The notes beneath the pieces were generated by a model, which saw nothing but the letters and a program-made list of their open reading frames with translations, made no database searches and was not told the DNA's origin. Shown here one piece after another: positions 1 to 7,964 of a stretch of DNA of 64,000 bases. Each line of letters begins with the position of its first letter. Positions within the stretch are counted from its first letter, which is position 1. Origin of the DNA: Catellatospora methionotrophica (GTDB lineage Bacteria > Actinomycetota > Actinomycetes > Mycobacteriales > Micromonosporaceae). The translations under genes and the position numbers were made by a program. The stretch spans positions 434,001-498,000 of the forward strand of contig NZ_JAAOTJ010000001.1 of the NCBI RefSeq assembly GCF_011297335.1. Reading direction: 5' to 3'.

Positions 1-646
1 TCAGCGCGGCGGGCCGGGCGGTCAGCGCGTTGACGAGCATGGTCTGCGCGGCGTTGGTGCCGATCGGGAACGCGTGCAGGAACCGCCGGGAGTGGGCCAG
101 AGCCAGGCGCTTGGGGTGGATCACCGCGCCGTCGGTGAGGTTGGCGTGGGTCGCGGCGACGGCCTTGGGTTGTCCCGACGTGCCGGAGGTGAACAGGATC
201 TGCGCGATCTCGCCGGGACGGGAGACGTCGGCGGCGTCGCCGGGTTCCCGGATGCCGGTCGCGACCAGGGCGTCCACGTCGTCGCGGCCCTCGATCACGA
301 CGCTCGCGCCGCAGGCGGCCAGGAGCTGCGCCAGCCGGGCCGGGGGCAGCTGATCGGGCAGCGGCACGGCGACCGCGCCCGCTCGCTGCACTCCGCAGTA
401 GGCGACGGCGAAGCTCGTCCAGTCGCGGCCCGCGAAGACCAGCCCGATCGGCGTGCCAGCGGCGACTCCTCTGGCGCGCAGGGCTGCCCCGACCGCGGTC
501 GCGGCGTCGTCCCACTGGGTGAAGGTCAGCGTGTCGACGCCCGCGACCTCGATGGCGACGTCTTCGGGGTTGCGGGCACGCCGCCAGGCCAGCAGCCCGG
601 GGACTGTCCGGCATGGTTGCAGCGGTGGTTCGCCGATCCCGGGCAT
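1..646 (-). CDS. AMP-binding ligase (acyl-CoA synthetase / NRPS A-domain-like), C-terminus cut by window edge
   Basis: The visible 215 residues are the N-terminal half of an ANL-superfamily adenylating enzyme, which activates a carboxylate as acyl-AMP. The phosphate-binding motif LFTSGTSGQPKA is at about residues 147-158, followed by THANL. The upstream part (TFTQWDDAATAVG, then the FAGRDW and VAVPLPDQ regions) follows the usual order of these enzymes. The ATG at 646 is chosen because AGGAG lies about nine bases upstream. The gene runs off the left edge, so the C-terminal subdomain, the substrate pocket and any carrier domain are unseen. It is divergent from a stand-alone condensation protein, which suggests a small amide- or ester-forming natural-product locus. 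Substrate and exact subclass cannot be called. Confidence 0.85.
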   Translation of the reverse strand, partial: MPGIGEPPLQPCRTVPGLLAWRRARNPEDVAIEVAGVDTLTFTQWDDAATAVGAALRARGVAAGTPIGLVFAGRDWTSFAVAYCGVQRAGAVAVPLPDQLPPARLAQLLAACGASVVIEGRDDVDALVATGIREPGDAADVSRPGEIAQILFTSGTSGQPKAVAATHANLTDGAVIHPKRLALAHSRRFLHAFPIGTNAAQTMLVNALTARPAAL

Positions 647-751
647 GGGAGAACGTCTCCTAACGCGACCTGGTCGCGGGGATCGGCATCTCGCCCGCAT
701 GTCGAGACGAGTGTGCCTGCGAGGGCGGCGGGCAGGGATCGGCCGAACGGA

Positions 752-765
752 GGAAAGCGCTTTCC
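752..765. promoter_or_regulatory. Perfect palindrome GGAAAGCGCTTTCC in a divergent promoter region
   Basis: A perfect 14-base palindrome lies in the 144-base gap between the divergent ligase and condensation genes, 25 bases before the condensation start. A TACGCT at 779-784 could be the -10 of the rightward gene, which would put the palindrome over its -35. A central CG-containing palindrome is typical of LacI-family operators. A close variant lies at 4136-4149. The regulator is not identified. Confidence 0.55.
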
Positions 766-790
766 GCCATAGACGTCCTACGCTGTCGTG

Positions 791-2248
791 ATGTCCACCG
801 ACGGCCGCCCCGACACCGCGTCAGCCATGGAGCTGAGCGCCCCGTTCGACGGAGCCGCCGACCCGGGCGCGCCCCTCACCTGGGGGCAGCGTGCCCTGTG
901 GATCGCCATCCGCCGCCACGGGCCGAGCCACGCGATGTTCAGCCTGCGGCGGGTGGTCGCCGCCCCGCGCCGCGCCGCCCTGGACGTGCCGTCGGCGCTG
1001 CGCGCGGTCGGCGCGCTCGTCGGGCGGCACAGCTCGCTGCGTACCCGCGTGCAGGAGGTCGGCGGGCAGCTGCGGCAGGTCGTCGCCGCGCGGGGCGAGC
1101 AGCCGGTGCTGGTCATCGCGATCGGTGAGCCGCCCGCCGACGACGGCGCGGCGCTCGCGGCACAGGTGGCGGCCGAGCTGGCGAGCACCCCGTTCGACCA
1201 CGGCCGGGAGTGGCCCCAGCGGGTCGCGCTGCTGGTGTCGGGTGAGCGGGTGTGCCAGATCGCGGTCGTGTTCAGCCATACCACCGTCGACTTCCGGGCC
1301 ACCGAGGTCGTCCTGCGTGACCTGCGGCTGCTCCTGCTGCGTGGCGCGGTGCCGACGCCGCCGCCCGCGCAGTCGGCCGACATCGCCCGGCTGGAGGACG
1401 CCGACCGCCTGCGCCGCCGCAACGCCCGCGCGGTGCGGTACTGGCTGGACAGCCACCACCGCCTGCCCGCCGACACGCTGCCCGTCGTCGGACCCGCGCA
1501 CGCGCCGCGTTTCCAGCGCTGCGTGCTGACCTCGCGGGCCGCCGACACGGCCGCGCGGGCGGTGGCCCGGCGTGAGCAGGTGTCCAGCTCGACGGTGCTG
1601 CTGACGGCGGTCGCCGGGGTCGTCGCGGCCTGGTCGGGGCAGGACACGTGCGGGATCTACACGATGGTCAACAACCGGTCCGCCGACGGATACCGGGAGG
1701 CGATCTCCAAACTCAACCAGCTCGGCCTGCTGGTGATAAGCCTGGCCGACCGGCCCGCGTTCGCCGAGGCGCTGCCCCGCGTCTGGCACGCGGCGGTGGA
1801 GGCGTACCGGCACGCGTACTACGACCCCGAGCAGATGGCGCAGGCGCACGAGGCGGCCGGGCTGCCGTACGCCACCGGGGTCAACAAGCACTGCTACTTC
1901 AACGACATCCGGCTCGCCCCCGAGGCTGGACTGCCCGGCGACGGCCCCGACGCCGCCGCGCTGCGGGCCGCCCTGGCCGACACGGGTTTCGCGGTCGCCG
2001 AGGGCCTGGACACGTTCACCTGGCTGATGCGGTTCGAGGTGATCGACGCGCCCGGCGGCCTGGGACTGGCCGTCACCGGCGACACCGCCCACCTGCCCCC
2101 GGACGTCGCCGAGCGTTTCCTGCGCGAGGTCGAACGGCTGCTGGTCGACGCGGCGCTCGGCGCGGTCCCCTGGCCCTGGACAGCCGCCGCGAGCGCGGAC
2201 CATGAGGCGACGCAGGCGCGCAGCCGCCCGGTGCCGGGCGACCGGTGA
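791..2248 (+). CDS. Stand-alone condensation-domain protein (NRPS C-domain superfamily)
   Basis: The 486-residue protein is about the length of one condensation domain with no carrier or adenylation domain attached. It begins with the usual substrate-side segment (LTWGQRALW at about 31-39). The active-site motif HHxxxD appears as SHTTVD near residue 160, so the second, catalytic histidine and the aspartate are kept but the first histidine is serine. The later segment around TMVNNRS resembles the conserved C-domain latch region. Such free-standing domains make amide or ester bonds with a carrier-bound acyl group, or act as papA-like acyltransferases. ATG at 791 is used; GTG at 788 is an alternative. 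It is divergent from an AMP-binding ligase, the likely partner. Fold call firm, reaction unknown. Confidence 0.8.
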   Translation: MSTDGRPDTASAMELSAPFDGAADPGAPLTWGQRALWIAIRRHGPSHAMFSLRRVVAAPRRAALDVPSALRAVGALVGRHSSLRTRVQEVGGQLRQVVAARGEQPVLVIAIGEPPADDGAALAAQVAAELASTPFDHGREWPQRVALLVSGERVCQIAVVFSHTTVDFRATEVVLRDLRLLLLRGAVPTPPPAQSADIARLEDADRLRRRNARAVRYWLDSHHRLPADTLPVVGPAHAPRFQRCVLTSRAADTAARAVARREQVSSSTVLLTAVAGVVAAWSGQDTCGIYTMVNNRSADGYREAISKLNQLGLLVISLADRPAFAEALPRVWHAAVEAYRHAYYDPEQMAQAHEAAGLPYATGVNKHCYFNDIRLAPEAGLPGDGPDAAALRAALADTGFAVAEGLDTFTWLMRFEVIDAPGGLGLAVTGDTAHLPPDVAERFLREVERLLVDAALGAVPWPWTAAASADHEATQARSRPVPGDR

Positions 2249-2251
2249 CAC

Positions 2252-2286
2252 GGGTCGGCGACCGGTTCTCCACCGGTCGCCGACCC
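2252..2286. terminator. Bidirectional hairpin terminator
   Basis: A perfect 15-base-pair stem (2252-2266 with 2272-2286) with a 5-base loop lies between the convergent condensation and pectate lyase genes. No clear U-tract follows, as is common in high-GC actinomycetes. Confidence 0.75.
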
Positions 2287-2308
2287 TTGGTGAGGGTTCA
2301 CCGGCAGG

Positions 2309-3928
2309 TCAGAGTTTGCCCGCTCCGGCACCGGCGGTGACCGACGACTTGACCGCGCCGGAACCCTGCGCGGTGTAGCCGTAGGGCACCGAGGCCACCG
2401 AGCCGTTCGTCTCGCACGGGCCCGCATTCGTGAGCAGGTTGTCGCGGGCGACCAGGCGGCCCGGGTCGGAGTCGGCGTAGCCGCTGGCCGACCAGCACGC
2501 CTGCACCACGTTCTCGAACACGTTGCCCTCGACGAGCACCCCGGCGTTCATGGTCGACGCGATGCCGTACGACGAGCTGTTGTTGTCGATGTTGGAGTAG
2601 TAGTTGTTGAAGACGTGGACCGTCTCGCCGAACCGCACCCGCGGGTTGCGTTCGAAGGTCCGGTCGAACCAGTTGTGGTGGTACGTGATCCGCAGGTGGC
2701 CGACGTCCTCACCGGCGTTGCCGTCGGAGTGCCCGACCAGCGAGTCCTTCCAGTGGTTGCGCAGGACGTTCCACGACACCGTGACGTAGTCGCCCCCGTG
2801 CGTGATGTCGATCATGCCGTCGTAGAAGTCGACGTCGCTCTCGATGGTGCTGGACATCGTGTTGTGGTCGATCCAGATGTGGGTGGCGTTCTCGATCTGG
2901 ATCGCGTCGCCGCCCGGCACCCCGCGGATGTTCAGGTTCTGGATGATGACGTTGGCCGGGTGCATGTCCTCGATGTTGAGCGTGGTCCCGGATACGCCCG
3001 AGTTCGCGCCGACACCTCGGATGGTCTTGTTCGCGGTGATCTCGATGGTGCCCGAGCCGCTGAGCATGCCGTTGACCAGGATGGTCCGGGTGCCCGCGGC
3101 CTGGGCCTGGGTCCGCAGGTCGGCCCAGGTGCTCACCGTGACGGTGGCCCCGCCCGCGCCGCCGGTGGTGCCGCCCGCCTGGGTGGCCCAGCCGACGAGC
3201 CCGGTGGGCGGCGGCGGTGGGCTGGTGCTCGGCGACGGCTGCGCGGACGGCGAAGCCGAGGGCGGGGTCGACGGCGAACCGGACGGCGGGGTCGACGGGC
3301 TCGGGCCTGCCGCGTCGGTGGCCACGACGTCGTCGAATGATGCCGCGGTGTAGTTGGCCATCAGTCCGGCGCGGCCGGTCGCGTACGAGCCGTCCGTGAC
3401 GGACACCAGCTGGCTGCCGTTGACCGTGCCGACCAGCGTGCCGCCGGTCGCGCTCAGCGACAGGGTGTACCAGGTGCCGGTCGCCGTGGCGTACGGCGCG
3501 GAGGCCAGCACGGTGGTGCTGCCCTTGCGCAGCTGCACCGCGGTCGGGGTGAGCACGAGGGCGTAGAAGTTCGACGTGCTCTGCACGCGGGCCGCGACGC
3601 CGAGCCCGCGCGAGCCGGAGCCGCTAAACGTGTCGGCCCGGACCTTCGCCGACACCGTGGCGGTCGACCAGGACGTCGAACCGGCCAGGGCCTTGGCGCT
3701 CGCGCCGGTGCTCGACTGGGTGTAGGCGCCGGACGCCACCGACCAGCTGCCACCGGAGGTGCTCCAGCCGTTGGCGTTGCCGTCGTTGAAGTCGTCGGAC
3801 AGGAGCGTGGCCGCGTTGGCGGCCGCGCCGATGGTCAGGATCAGCGCGGTGACGGTGACGCTGACCCCGGCGGCCAGGGCGCTGCGGGCGCGCCTGCGCC
3901 GCCGAAGCGGGACGTGCGATTCCTGCAC
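2309..3928 (-). CDS. Secreted pectate lyase, PL1 family, with N-terminal LamG-like module
   Basis: Cleaves alpha-1,4-polygalacturonan by beta-elimination outside the cell. The 539-residue protein has a twin-arginine-rich N-terminus and signal peptide ending near residue 38 (ANA). A beta-sandwich domain of the LamG or 3-keto-disaccharide-hydrolase type follows (about 40-200), then a Pro/Ser/Thr linker (about 205-243) and a right-handed beta-helix PL1 domain. PL1 marks include HIWIDHNTMS, the calcium-site region SDVDFYDG, and RNPRVRFG, which carries the catalytic arginine. The start is GTG at 3928, fixed by GGGAGG seven bases upstream. The divergent intergenic region upstream holds two palindromes that may control it. 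The gene ends next to a strong terminator. It fits the rhamnose and arabinan genes as part of pectin use. Confidence 0.92.
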   Translation of the reverse strand: MQESHVPLRRRRRARSALAAGVSVTVTALILTIGAAANAATLLSDDFNDGNANGWSTSGGSWSVASGAYTQSSTGASAKALAGSTSWSTATVSAKVRADTFSGSGSRGLGVAARVQSTSNFYALVLTPTAVQLRKGSTTVLASAPYATATGTWYTLSLSATGGTLVGTVNGSQLVSVTDGSYATGRAGLMANYTAASFDDVVATDAAGPSPSTPPSGSPSTPPSASPSAQPSPSTSPPPPPTGLVGWATQAGGTTGGAGGATVTVSTWADLRTQAQAAGTRTILVNGMLSGSGTIEITANKTIRGVGANSGVSGTTLNIEDMHPANVIIQNLNIRGVPGGDAIQIENATHIWIDHNTMSSTIESDVDFYDGMIDITHGGDYVTVSWNVLRNHWKDSLVGHSDGNAGEDVGHLRITYHHNWFDRTFERNPRVRFGETVHVFNNYYSNIDNNSSSYGIASTMNAGVLVEGNVFENVVQACWSASGYADSDPGRLVARDNLLTNAGPCETNGSVASVPYGYTAQGSGAVKSSVTAGAGAGKL

Positions 3929-3944
3929 GGTAGGACCTCCCTGG

Positions 3945-3964
3945 TGGGAATGCGCTTTTTCCCA
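3945..3964. promoter_or_regulatory. Inverted repeat TGGGAA-N8-TTCCCA before the pectate lyase
   Basis: The arms TGGGAA (3945-3950) and TTCCCA (3959-3964) flank a GCGC core, 16 bases upstream of the lyase GTG and just above its ribosome binding site. This is a good place for a repressor. The core resembles the palindromes at 752 and 4136, though with longer arms. The rest of the 334-base gap (3929-4262) shows no gene. Confidence 0.5.
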
Positions 3965-4135
3965 ACCTAGGAAGATACAGTCAAGTCAGTCAATGCCTAC
4001 TATGTGCAGCTTTGTTGCACCGAATCTCCCCAAACGCCATGGGCCGATGGTCGATCGACCCCGGTAGGGCTGCTATGGCGAACTTTGCGGCGCGGGCGGA
4101 GGTCCCTCCGTTCGCAGGAATGAGACCGATCGTAT

Positions 4136-4149
4136 GGCAAGCGCTTTCC
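4136..4149. promoter_or_regulatory. Near-palindrome GGCAAGCGCTTTCC
   Basis: It differs from the perfect palindrome at 752-765 by one base and lies in the gap between the pectate lyase and the YCII-domain gene. It may be an operator for either gene. Similarity to LacI-type operators of carbohydrate genes is inference. Confidence 0.45.
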
Positions 4150-4262
4150 GGCCCGCCAGCGTCCGCGTGCCGAAGATTTCCGCCGGCGAGTGTCGGATCG
4201 ACTGGAGGCCGTTCGTAGTGAAGATGGAGTCGGACGCCGTCCGGCCGAGCAGAGGAGCAGCC

Positions 4263-4622
4263 ATGACCGAGTACCTCATCTACTTCAACCAGCAGTGGGT
4301 CGGCGACCACAGCGAGGAGTGGTTCCGCGGGCGCGGGCCGCTGTCCCGGGCGGTCGTCGAGGAACTGAAGGCGGCCGGGCAGTTCGTCTTCGCCGGTGGC
4401 CTGGAGGAGGACGAGCCCGCCTTCAGCGCCGACGCGACCAGTGGCACGCTGCTGTTCACCGACGGGCCGTACGTCGAGACCAAGGAGTTCCTGGGCGGGC
4501 TGACCGTGGTGAACGTGCCCGACGAGGCGACGGCCAGGATGTGGGCCGGCAAGATCGCGGAGGCGTGCGGCTGGCCGCAGGAGGTCCGCCGGTTCAAGCC
4601 GTGGGGTGGCACCGAGAGCTGA
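4263..4622 (+). CDS. YCII-related (DGPF) domain protein
   Basis: A 119-residue single-domain protein of the YCII/DGPF superfamily, a dimeric alpha/beta-barrel fold. Visible marks are the N-terminal strand MTEYLIYFNQQWV, a central segment ending LLFTDGPYVETKEFLGG (the DGP motif that names the family) and a C-terminal strand. Relatives are often encoded near ECF sigma factors or act as small-molecule enzymes, but no reaction can be given here. The ATG at 4263 has AGAGGAG just upstream. It stands alone between two glycan-degrading genes. The 113 bases after it carry the promoter region of the GH43 gene, including the inverted repeat CTGGA-N9-TCCAG at 4691-4709. Confidence 0.85.
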   Translation: MTEYLIYFNQQWVGDHSEEWFRGRGPLSRAVVEELKAAGQFVFAGGLEEDEPAFSADATSGTLLFTDGPYVETKEFLGGLTVVNVPDEATARMWAGKIAEACGWPQEVRRFKPWGGTES

Positions 4623-4735
4623 CATGGCAGGGTCGGGACGCGGGCGGCGAGCGGATGACTACAACGTCATACTTCGATACCCTCCTCTTTCTGGATGCTT
4701 TCTTTCCAGTTCCGAAAACGACCTGAGGAGGAGCG

Positions 4736-6079
4736 ATGCCCCGCTCGCCATCGTCTGTCGTCTCTACCTTGCTGGCGCTCGCGTCGATCGCCGCGACCCT
4801 GTCCGTCCCGCTCGCCGCCACCCCGGCCGCGGCGGCCGCCGCCACGGCCGCGCCGCAGCTCGTCATCGGCAGCGACTTCCCCGACCCCGACGTCTCGCGC
4901 TTCGACGGGGTCTACTACGCGTACTCGACCAACAACGGCTTCGGCAACGTGCCGGTCGCCTCGGCGACCTCGCTGACCGGGCCGTGGACGCGGCGCGGCA
5001 ACGCGATGCCGACCCTGGGCGCGTGGGCCAGCGGCGGCCTGACCTGGGCCCCGGAAGTGTTCCGGCGGGCTGACGGCCGGTACGTGCTCTACTACACGGC
5101 CCGCAGCCGCACGGTGGGCCGGCAGTGCATCGGCGCGGCCCTGGCCACCTCGCCGATCGGGCCGTTCACGGCCGTCGGCACGCAGCCGCTGGTCTGCAAC
5201 GGCGGGGAGGGCGGTGACATCGACGCGTCCAGCTTCGTCGACAGCACCGGCGCGCGTTACCTGCTGTACAAGGACGACGGCAACGCGATCGGCCAGCCGA
5301 CCAGCCTGTGGCTGCAGGGCGTCGCCGCCGACGGCGTCACGCTGCAGGGCGGCCGGGTCGAACTGCTGCGCAGCGGGCTGCCCGAGGAGGCGGGTGTCAT
5401 CGAGGCCCCGGTGCTGACCAAGGTCGGCACGCAGTACGTGCTGTTCTACTCGCTCGGCGGGTACGGCGGCGACGGCTACCAGACCAGCTACGCGACCTCG
5501 GCTTCGCTGACGGGGCCGTACACGAAGGCGTACCGCTCGCTGATCACGACCGCGAGTGTGGACGGCACCGTACGCGGGCCGGGCGGCGCGGACGTGATCC
5601 GCGACGCGGCCGGGGACAGCCTCGTCTTCCACGGCTGGATCAACAACTACAGCGCCCGCGGCATGTACGTGGCGGCCCTGGGCTGGGCCGGCGGCTTCCC
5701 GGTGGTCCGGGGCAGCCGGGTGCGCACCGAGGCCGAGCGCGGCACCCTGAACCGCTGCGCGATCCGGTCGACCACGACCGCGTCCCAGGGCCAGGCCGTG
5801 GCGTACATCGACTACGCCGACAGCTGGGTGCAGCTGAGCGTCTTCGCACCACGAGCCGGGTCCTACACGGTCAACGTCGCCTACGCGGCGGGCTTCGGCG
5901 ACGCGCAGCACACGCTCACCGTCAACGGCGGCGCGCCGACGACGGTCAACTACCCGAACACCGGCTGGGAGACCTGGCGGCAGGCCCCGGTCGGGGTGAC
6001 GCTGGCCGCCGGGTGGAACACCGTGCGCCTGACGTACCTGAGCCGCTGGGCCGAACTCGACTACATCGAGGTGGCATAG
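4736..6079 (+). CDS. Secreted GH43-type arabinanase/arabinosidase with C-terminal CBM6/35-like module
   Basis: A 447-residue exported glycoside hydrolase, expected to act on alpha-L-arabinofuranosyl links of arabinan or arabinoxylan. The signal peptide runs to about residue 36-40. The five-bladed propeller begins with FPDPDVSRFDG, which carries the catalytic base aspartate. The pKa-setting aspartate lies in GGDIDASSFVD and the acid glutamate in GVIEAPVL. From about 320 (RTEAERGTLN) to the end is a beta-sandwich resembling CBM6/35 modules. The start ATG is preceded by GAGGAGG. It is convergent with the M1 peptidase gene across a very strong hairpin. GH43 covers several specificities, so arabinan as substrate is inferred. 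Its neighbours support plant cell wall degradation. Confidence 0.87.
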   Translation: MPRSPSSVVSTLLALASIAATLSVPLAATPAAAAAATAAPQLVIGSDFPDPDVSRFDGVYYAYSTNNGFGNVPVASATSLTGPWTRRGNAMPTLGAWASGGLTWAPEVFRRADGRYVLYYTARSRTVGRQCIGAALATSPIGPFTAVGTQPLVCNGGEGGDIDASSFVDSTGARYLLYKDDGNAIGQPTSLWLQGVAADGVTLQGGRVELLRSGLPEEAGVIEAPVLTKVGTQYVLFYSLGGYGGDGYQTSYATSASLTGPYTKAYRSLITTASVDGTVRGPGGADVIRDAAGDSLVFHGWINNYSARGMYVAALGWAGGFPVVRGSRVRTEAERGTLNRCAIRSTTTASQGQAVAYIDYADSWVQLSVFAPRAGSYTVNVAYAAGFGDAQHTLTVNGGAPTTVNYPNTGWETWRQAPVGVTLAAGWNTVRLTYLSRWAELDYIEVA

Positions 6080-6080
6080 C

Positions 6081-6125
6081 AGCAGGCCTGCCCCGGCGGA
6101 TGTCCCCCGCCGGGGCAGGCCTGCT
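6081..6125. terminator. Very strong bidirectional hairpin terminator
   Basis: A perfect 19-base-pair stem (6081-6099 with 6107-6125) with a 7-base loop sits directly after the GH43 stop codon and nine bases before the end of the convergent M1 gene. It can serve both. Confidence 0.85.
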
Positions 6126-6133
6126 CACGCGGT

Positions 6134-7525
6134 TCAGGACGGGCGGCCGGTGGTGTAGAGCCACTGGTCGAAGAAGCCGTCCAGGCGGCGGCCGGAGGCT
6201 TTCTCGGCCAGGGCGATGAAGTCGGCGGTGCTGGCGTTGCCGTCCTTGTGCTCGGCGGTCCAGGTGCGCAGGATGCCGAAGAACGTGTCGTCGCCGACGA
6301 GCTTGCGCAGCGCGTGCAGGGTCATCGCGCCGCGCTCGTAGACGCTGTCGGAGAAGATCTCCTCGCGGCCCGGGTCACCGGTCGGGACCTTCCACAGGTC
6401 CGACTTCTTGTCGGCGTACCGCTTGTCGTACTGCGACTGCACGGTCGGACCGCCGTCGTGCTCCTGCCACAGCCACTCGGCGTAGGTGGCGAAGCCCTCG
6501 TTGAGCCAGATGTCGCGCCAGGTGTCGACCGACACGCTGTCACCGAACCACTGGTGCGCCAGCTCGTGCGCGAGGATCACCGTGTCGGGGCCGTCGGCCC
6601 AGGTCTCGGCCGTGTAGACCGGACGGGTCTGGCTCTCCATCTCGTCCTCGACGCGTTTCTCGGCCACCACGATCCCGCCGTACGCGTCGAACGGGTACGG
6701 CCCCGCGATCGTCTCCAGGAAGTCGGCGACCTCCGGGGTCCGGGCCAGGTTGCGGTCGGCCTCCCCCACCGGCACCTTCTCGGCGATCGCGGTGATCACC
6801 GGCTTGCCCTGGTGCTCGCCCTGCGTCACCCGGAACTTGCCGACGGCCATCAGCGCCAGGTAGGACGCCATCGGCGAGGTGACCTCCCACTTCCAGGTGC
6901 TCCAGCCGCCGTCCTCGGTGCGCCCGCGCAGCAGCCCGTTGCTGATACCGCTGTAGCCGGGCGGCACCGTCAGCTCGATGTCGTACAGCGCCTTGTCGCG
7001 GGGGTGGTCGTTGACCGGGAACCAGGCCGCCGCCGACTGCGGCTCGCCGACCGCGACCGCGCCGCGCCGGCTGGTGAAGAAGCCGTTGCCCTCGGCGTCC
7101 TTGTCGGGGGTGTCGGCGGGTCGCCCGCCATAGACGACCTCGGTGGTGAACGCCGCGCCGGACGCGATCGGCACGGCCGGGGTGATCACCAGTTCGTCCT
7201 GCTCGCGGGCGGTCTTGGCGGTCCGGCCGTCGACCTTGACGCCGCTGACGGTCAGGCCGTACAGGTCGAGGTGGAACGCGTCCAGGGGCTGGGTCGCCTT
7301 GGCCCGCACCGTCGTGGTCCCGTCCAGCCGCCCCGTGGCCGGATCGAACTTGACCTTCAGCTGGTAGCGCTCGACGTCGTAACCGCTGTTGCCGTACGTG
7401 GGGAAGTAGGGGTCGCCGATGCCGGCGAGGCCGACCTGCCCGGTCAGGCTCGGGGGAAGGAGGCCGCAACCGGCCAGCAGGGACGAGGTGACGACCATCA
7501 TCCCCACGATTCGGGCTTTTCGCAT
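6134..7525 (-). CDS. M1-family zinc metallopeptidase, lipoprotein
   Basis: A cell-surface peptidase of the aminopeptidase N (M1) type. The N-terminus carries a lipobox (LLAGC, cysteine near residue 20), so it should be a membrane-anchored lipoprotein. An N-terminal saddle domain of beta strands is followed by the thermolysin-like domain with HELAHQWFG and, 18 residues on, WLNEGFATYAEW, giving both zinc histidines and the distal glutamate. The substrate-binding GAMEN motif is replaced by DEMESQTR, a form common in exported bacterial M1 proteins. At 463 residues it lacks the C-terminal armadillo-like domain of full-length aminopeptidase N. A small cysteine-rich gene lies upstream on the same strand, 76 bases away. 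Confidence 0.9.
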   Translation of the reverse strand: MRKARIVGMMVVTSSLLAGCGLLPPSLTGQVGLAGIGDPYFPTYGNSGYDVERYQLKVKFDPATGRLDGTTTVRAKATQPLDAFHLDLYGLTVSGVKVDGRTAKTAREQDELVITPAVPIASGAAFTTEVVYGGRPADTPDKDAEGNGFFTSRRGAVAVGEPQSAAAWFPVNDHPRDKALYDIELTVPPGYSGISNGLLRGRTEDGGWSTWKWEVTSPMASYLALMAVGKFRVTQGEHQGKPVITAIAEKVPVGEADRNLARTPEVADFLETIAGPYPFDAYGGIVVAEKRVEDEMESQTRPVYTAETWADGPDTVILAHELAHQWFGDSVSVDTWRDIWLNEGFATYAEWLWQEHDGGPTVQSQYDKRYADKKSDLWKVPTGDPGREEIFSDSVYERGAMTLHALRKLVGDDTFFGILRTWTAEHKDGNASTADFIALAEKASGRRLDGFFDQWLYTTGRPS

Positions 7526-7601
7526 GGAATCACGTTAAGTGGAGACGCGAGCTCTCCGCCGACGGTCGGCGAAGCTGGGAAGAACCTGTGTCTTGGCGCG
7601 T

Positions 7602-7790
7602 TCAGAGCCCGGAGTAGCCGTGCGCGAAGTCGGCGGCCAGTTCCCGGTGGTAGGCGTGCGTGACCGCCGGGCAGGGCGCGGGCTGCCCGCAGCCGTCGCA
7701 GACCGGCTCGGACACGCTCGGCTCACTTCCGGCGAACCGCAGGTCCGGCGAGGGGCGGGTCAGCACGGTGCCGGGTTCGAACGCGTCCAT
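7602..7790 (-). CDS. Small cysteine-rich protein with CxxCGxPAPC motif
   Basis: A 62-residue acidic protein. Its middle carries CDGCGQPAPCP followed by two histidines (THAYHREL), a likely zinc-binding knuckle. A second protein with the same motif (CVACGEPAPC) is encoded at 17813-18040, so this is a small paralogous family in the window. The start ATG at 7790 has weak ribosome binding signals. The function is not recognised. Similar short CxxC proteins are widespread hypothetical proteins in actinomycetes. The next 174 bases carry no other gene I can support. Confidence 0.6.
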   Translation of the reverse strand: MDAFEPGTVLTRPSPDLRFAGSEPSVSEPVCDGCGQPAPCPAVTHAYHRELAADFAHGYSGL

Positions 7791-7964
7791 GGGGTGCCCC
7801 TCGCGTGCCCTGGACCGGCTCCGGACGAGTACGGCCTCACGACGGCGATTCCCGCGCGAATTCCGGCACAAACATGGCCCATCACCTGCGGCCCGATCGG
7901 AGGGCCCGCGCCTTTCATCGTCCACATACGATGTGCGCACCATCCCTCTCCAGACAGGTGCGCG

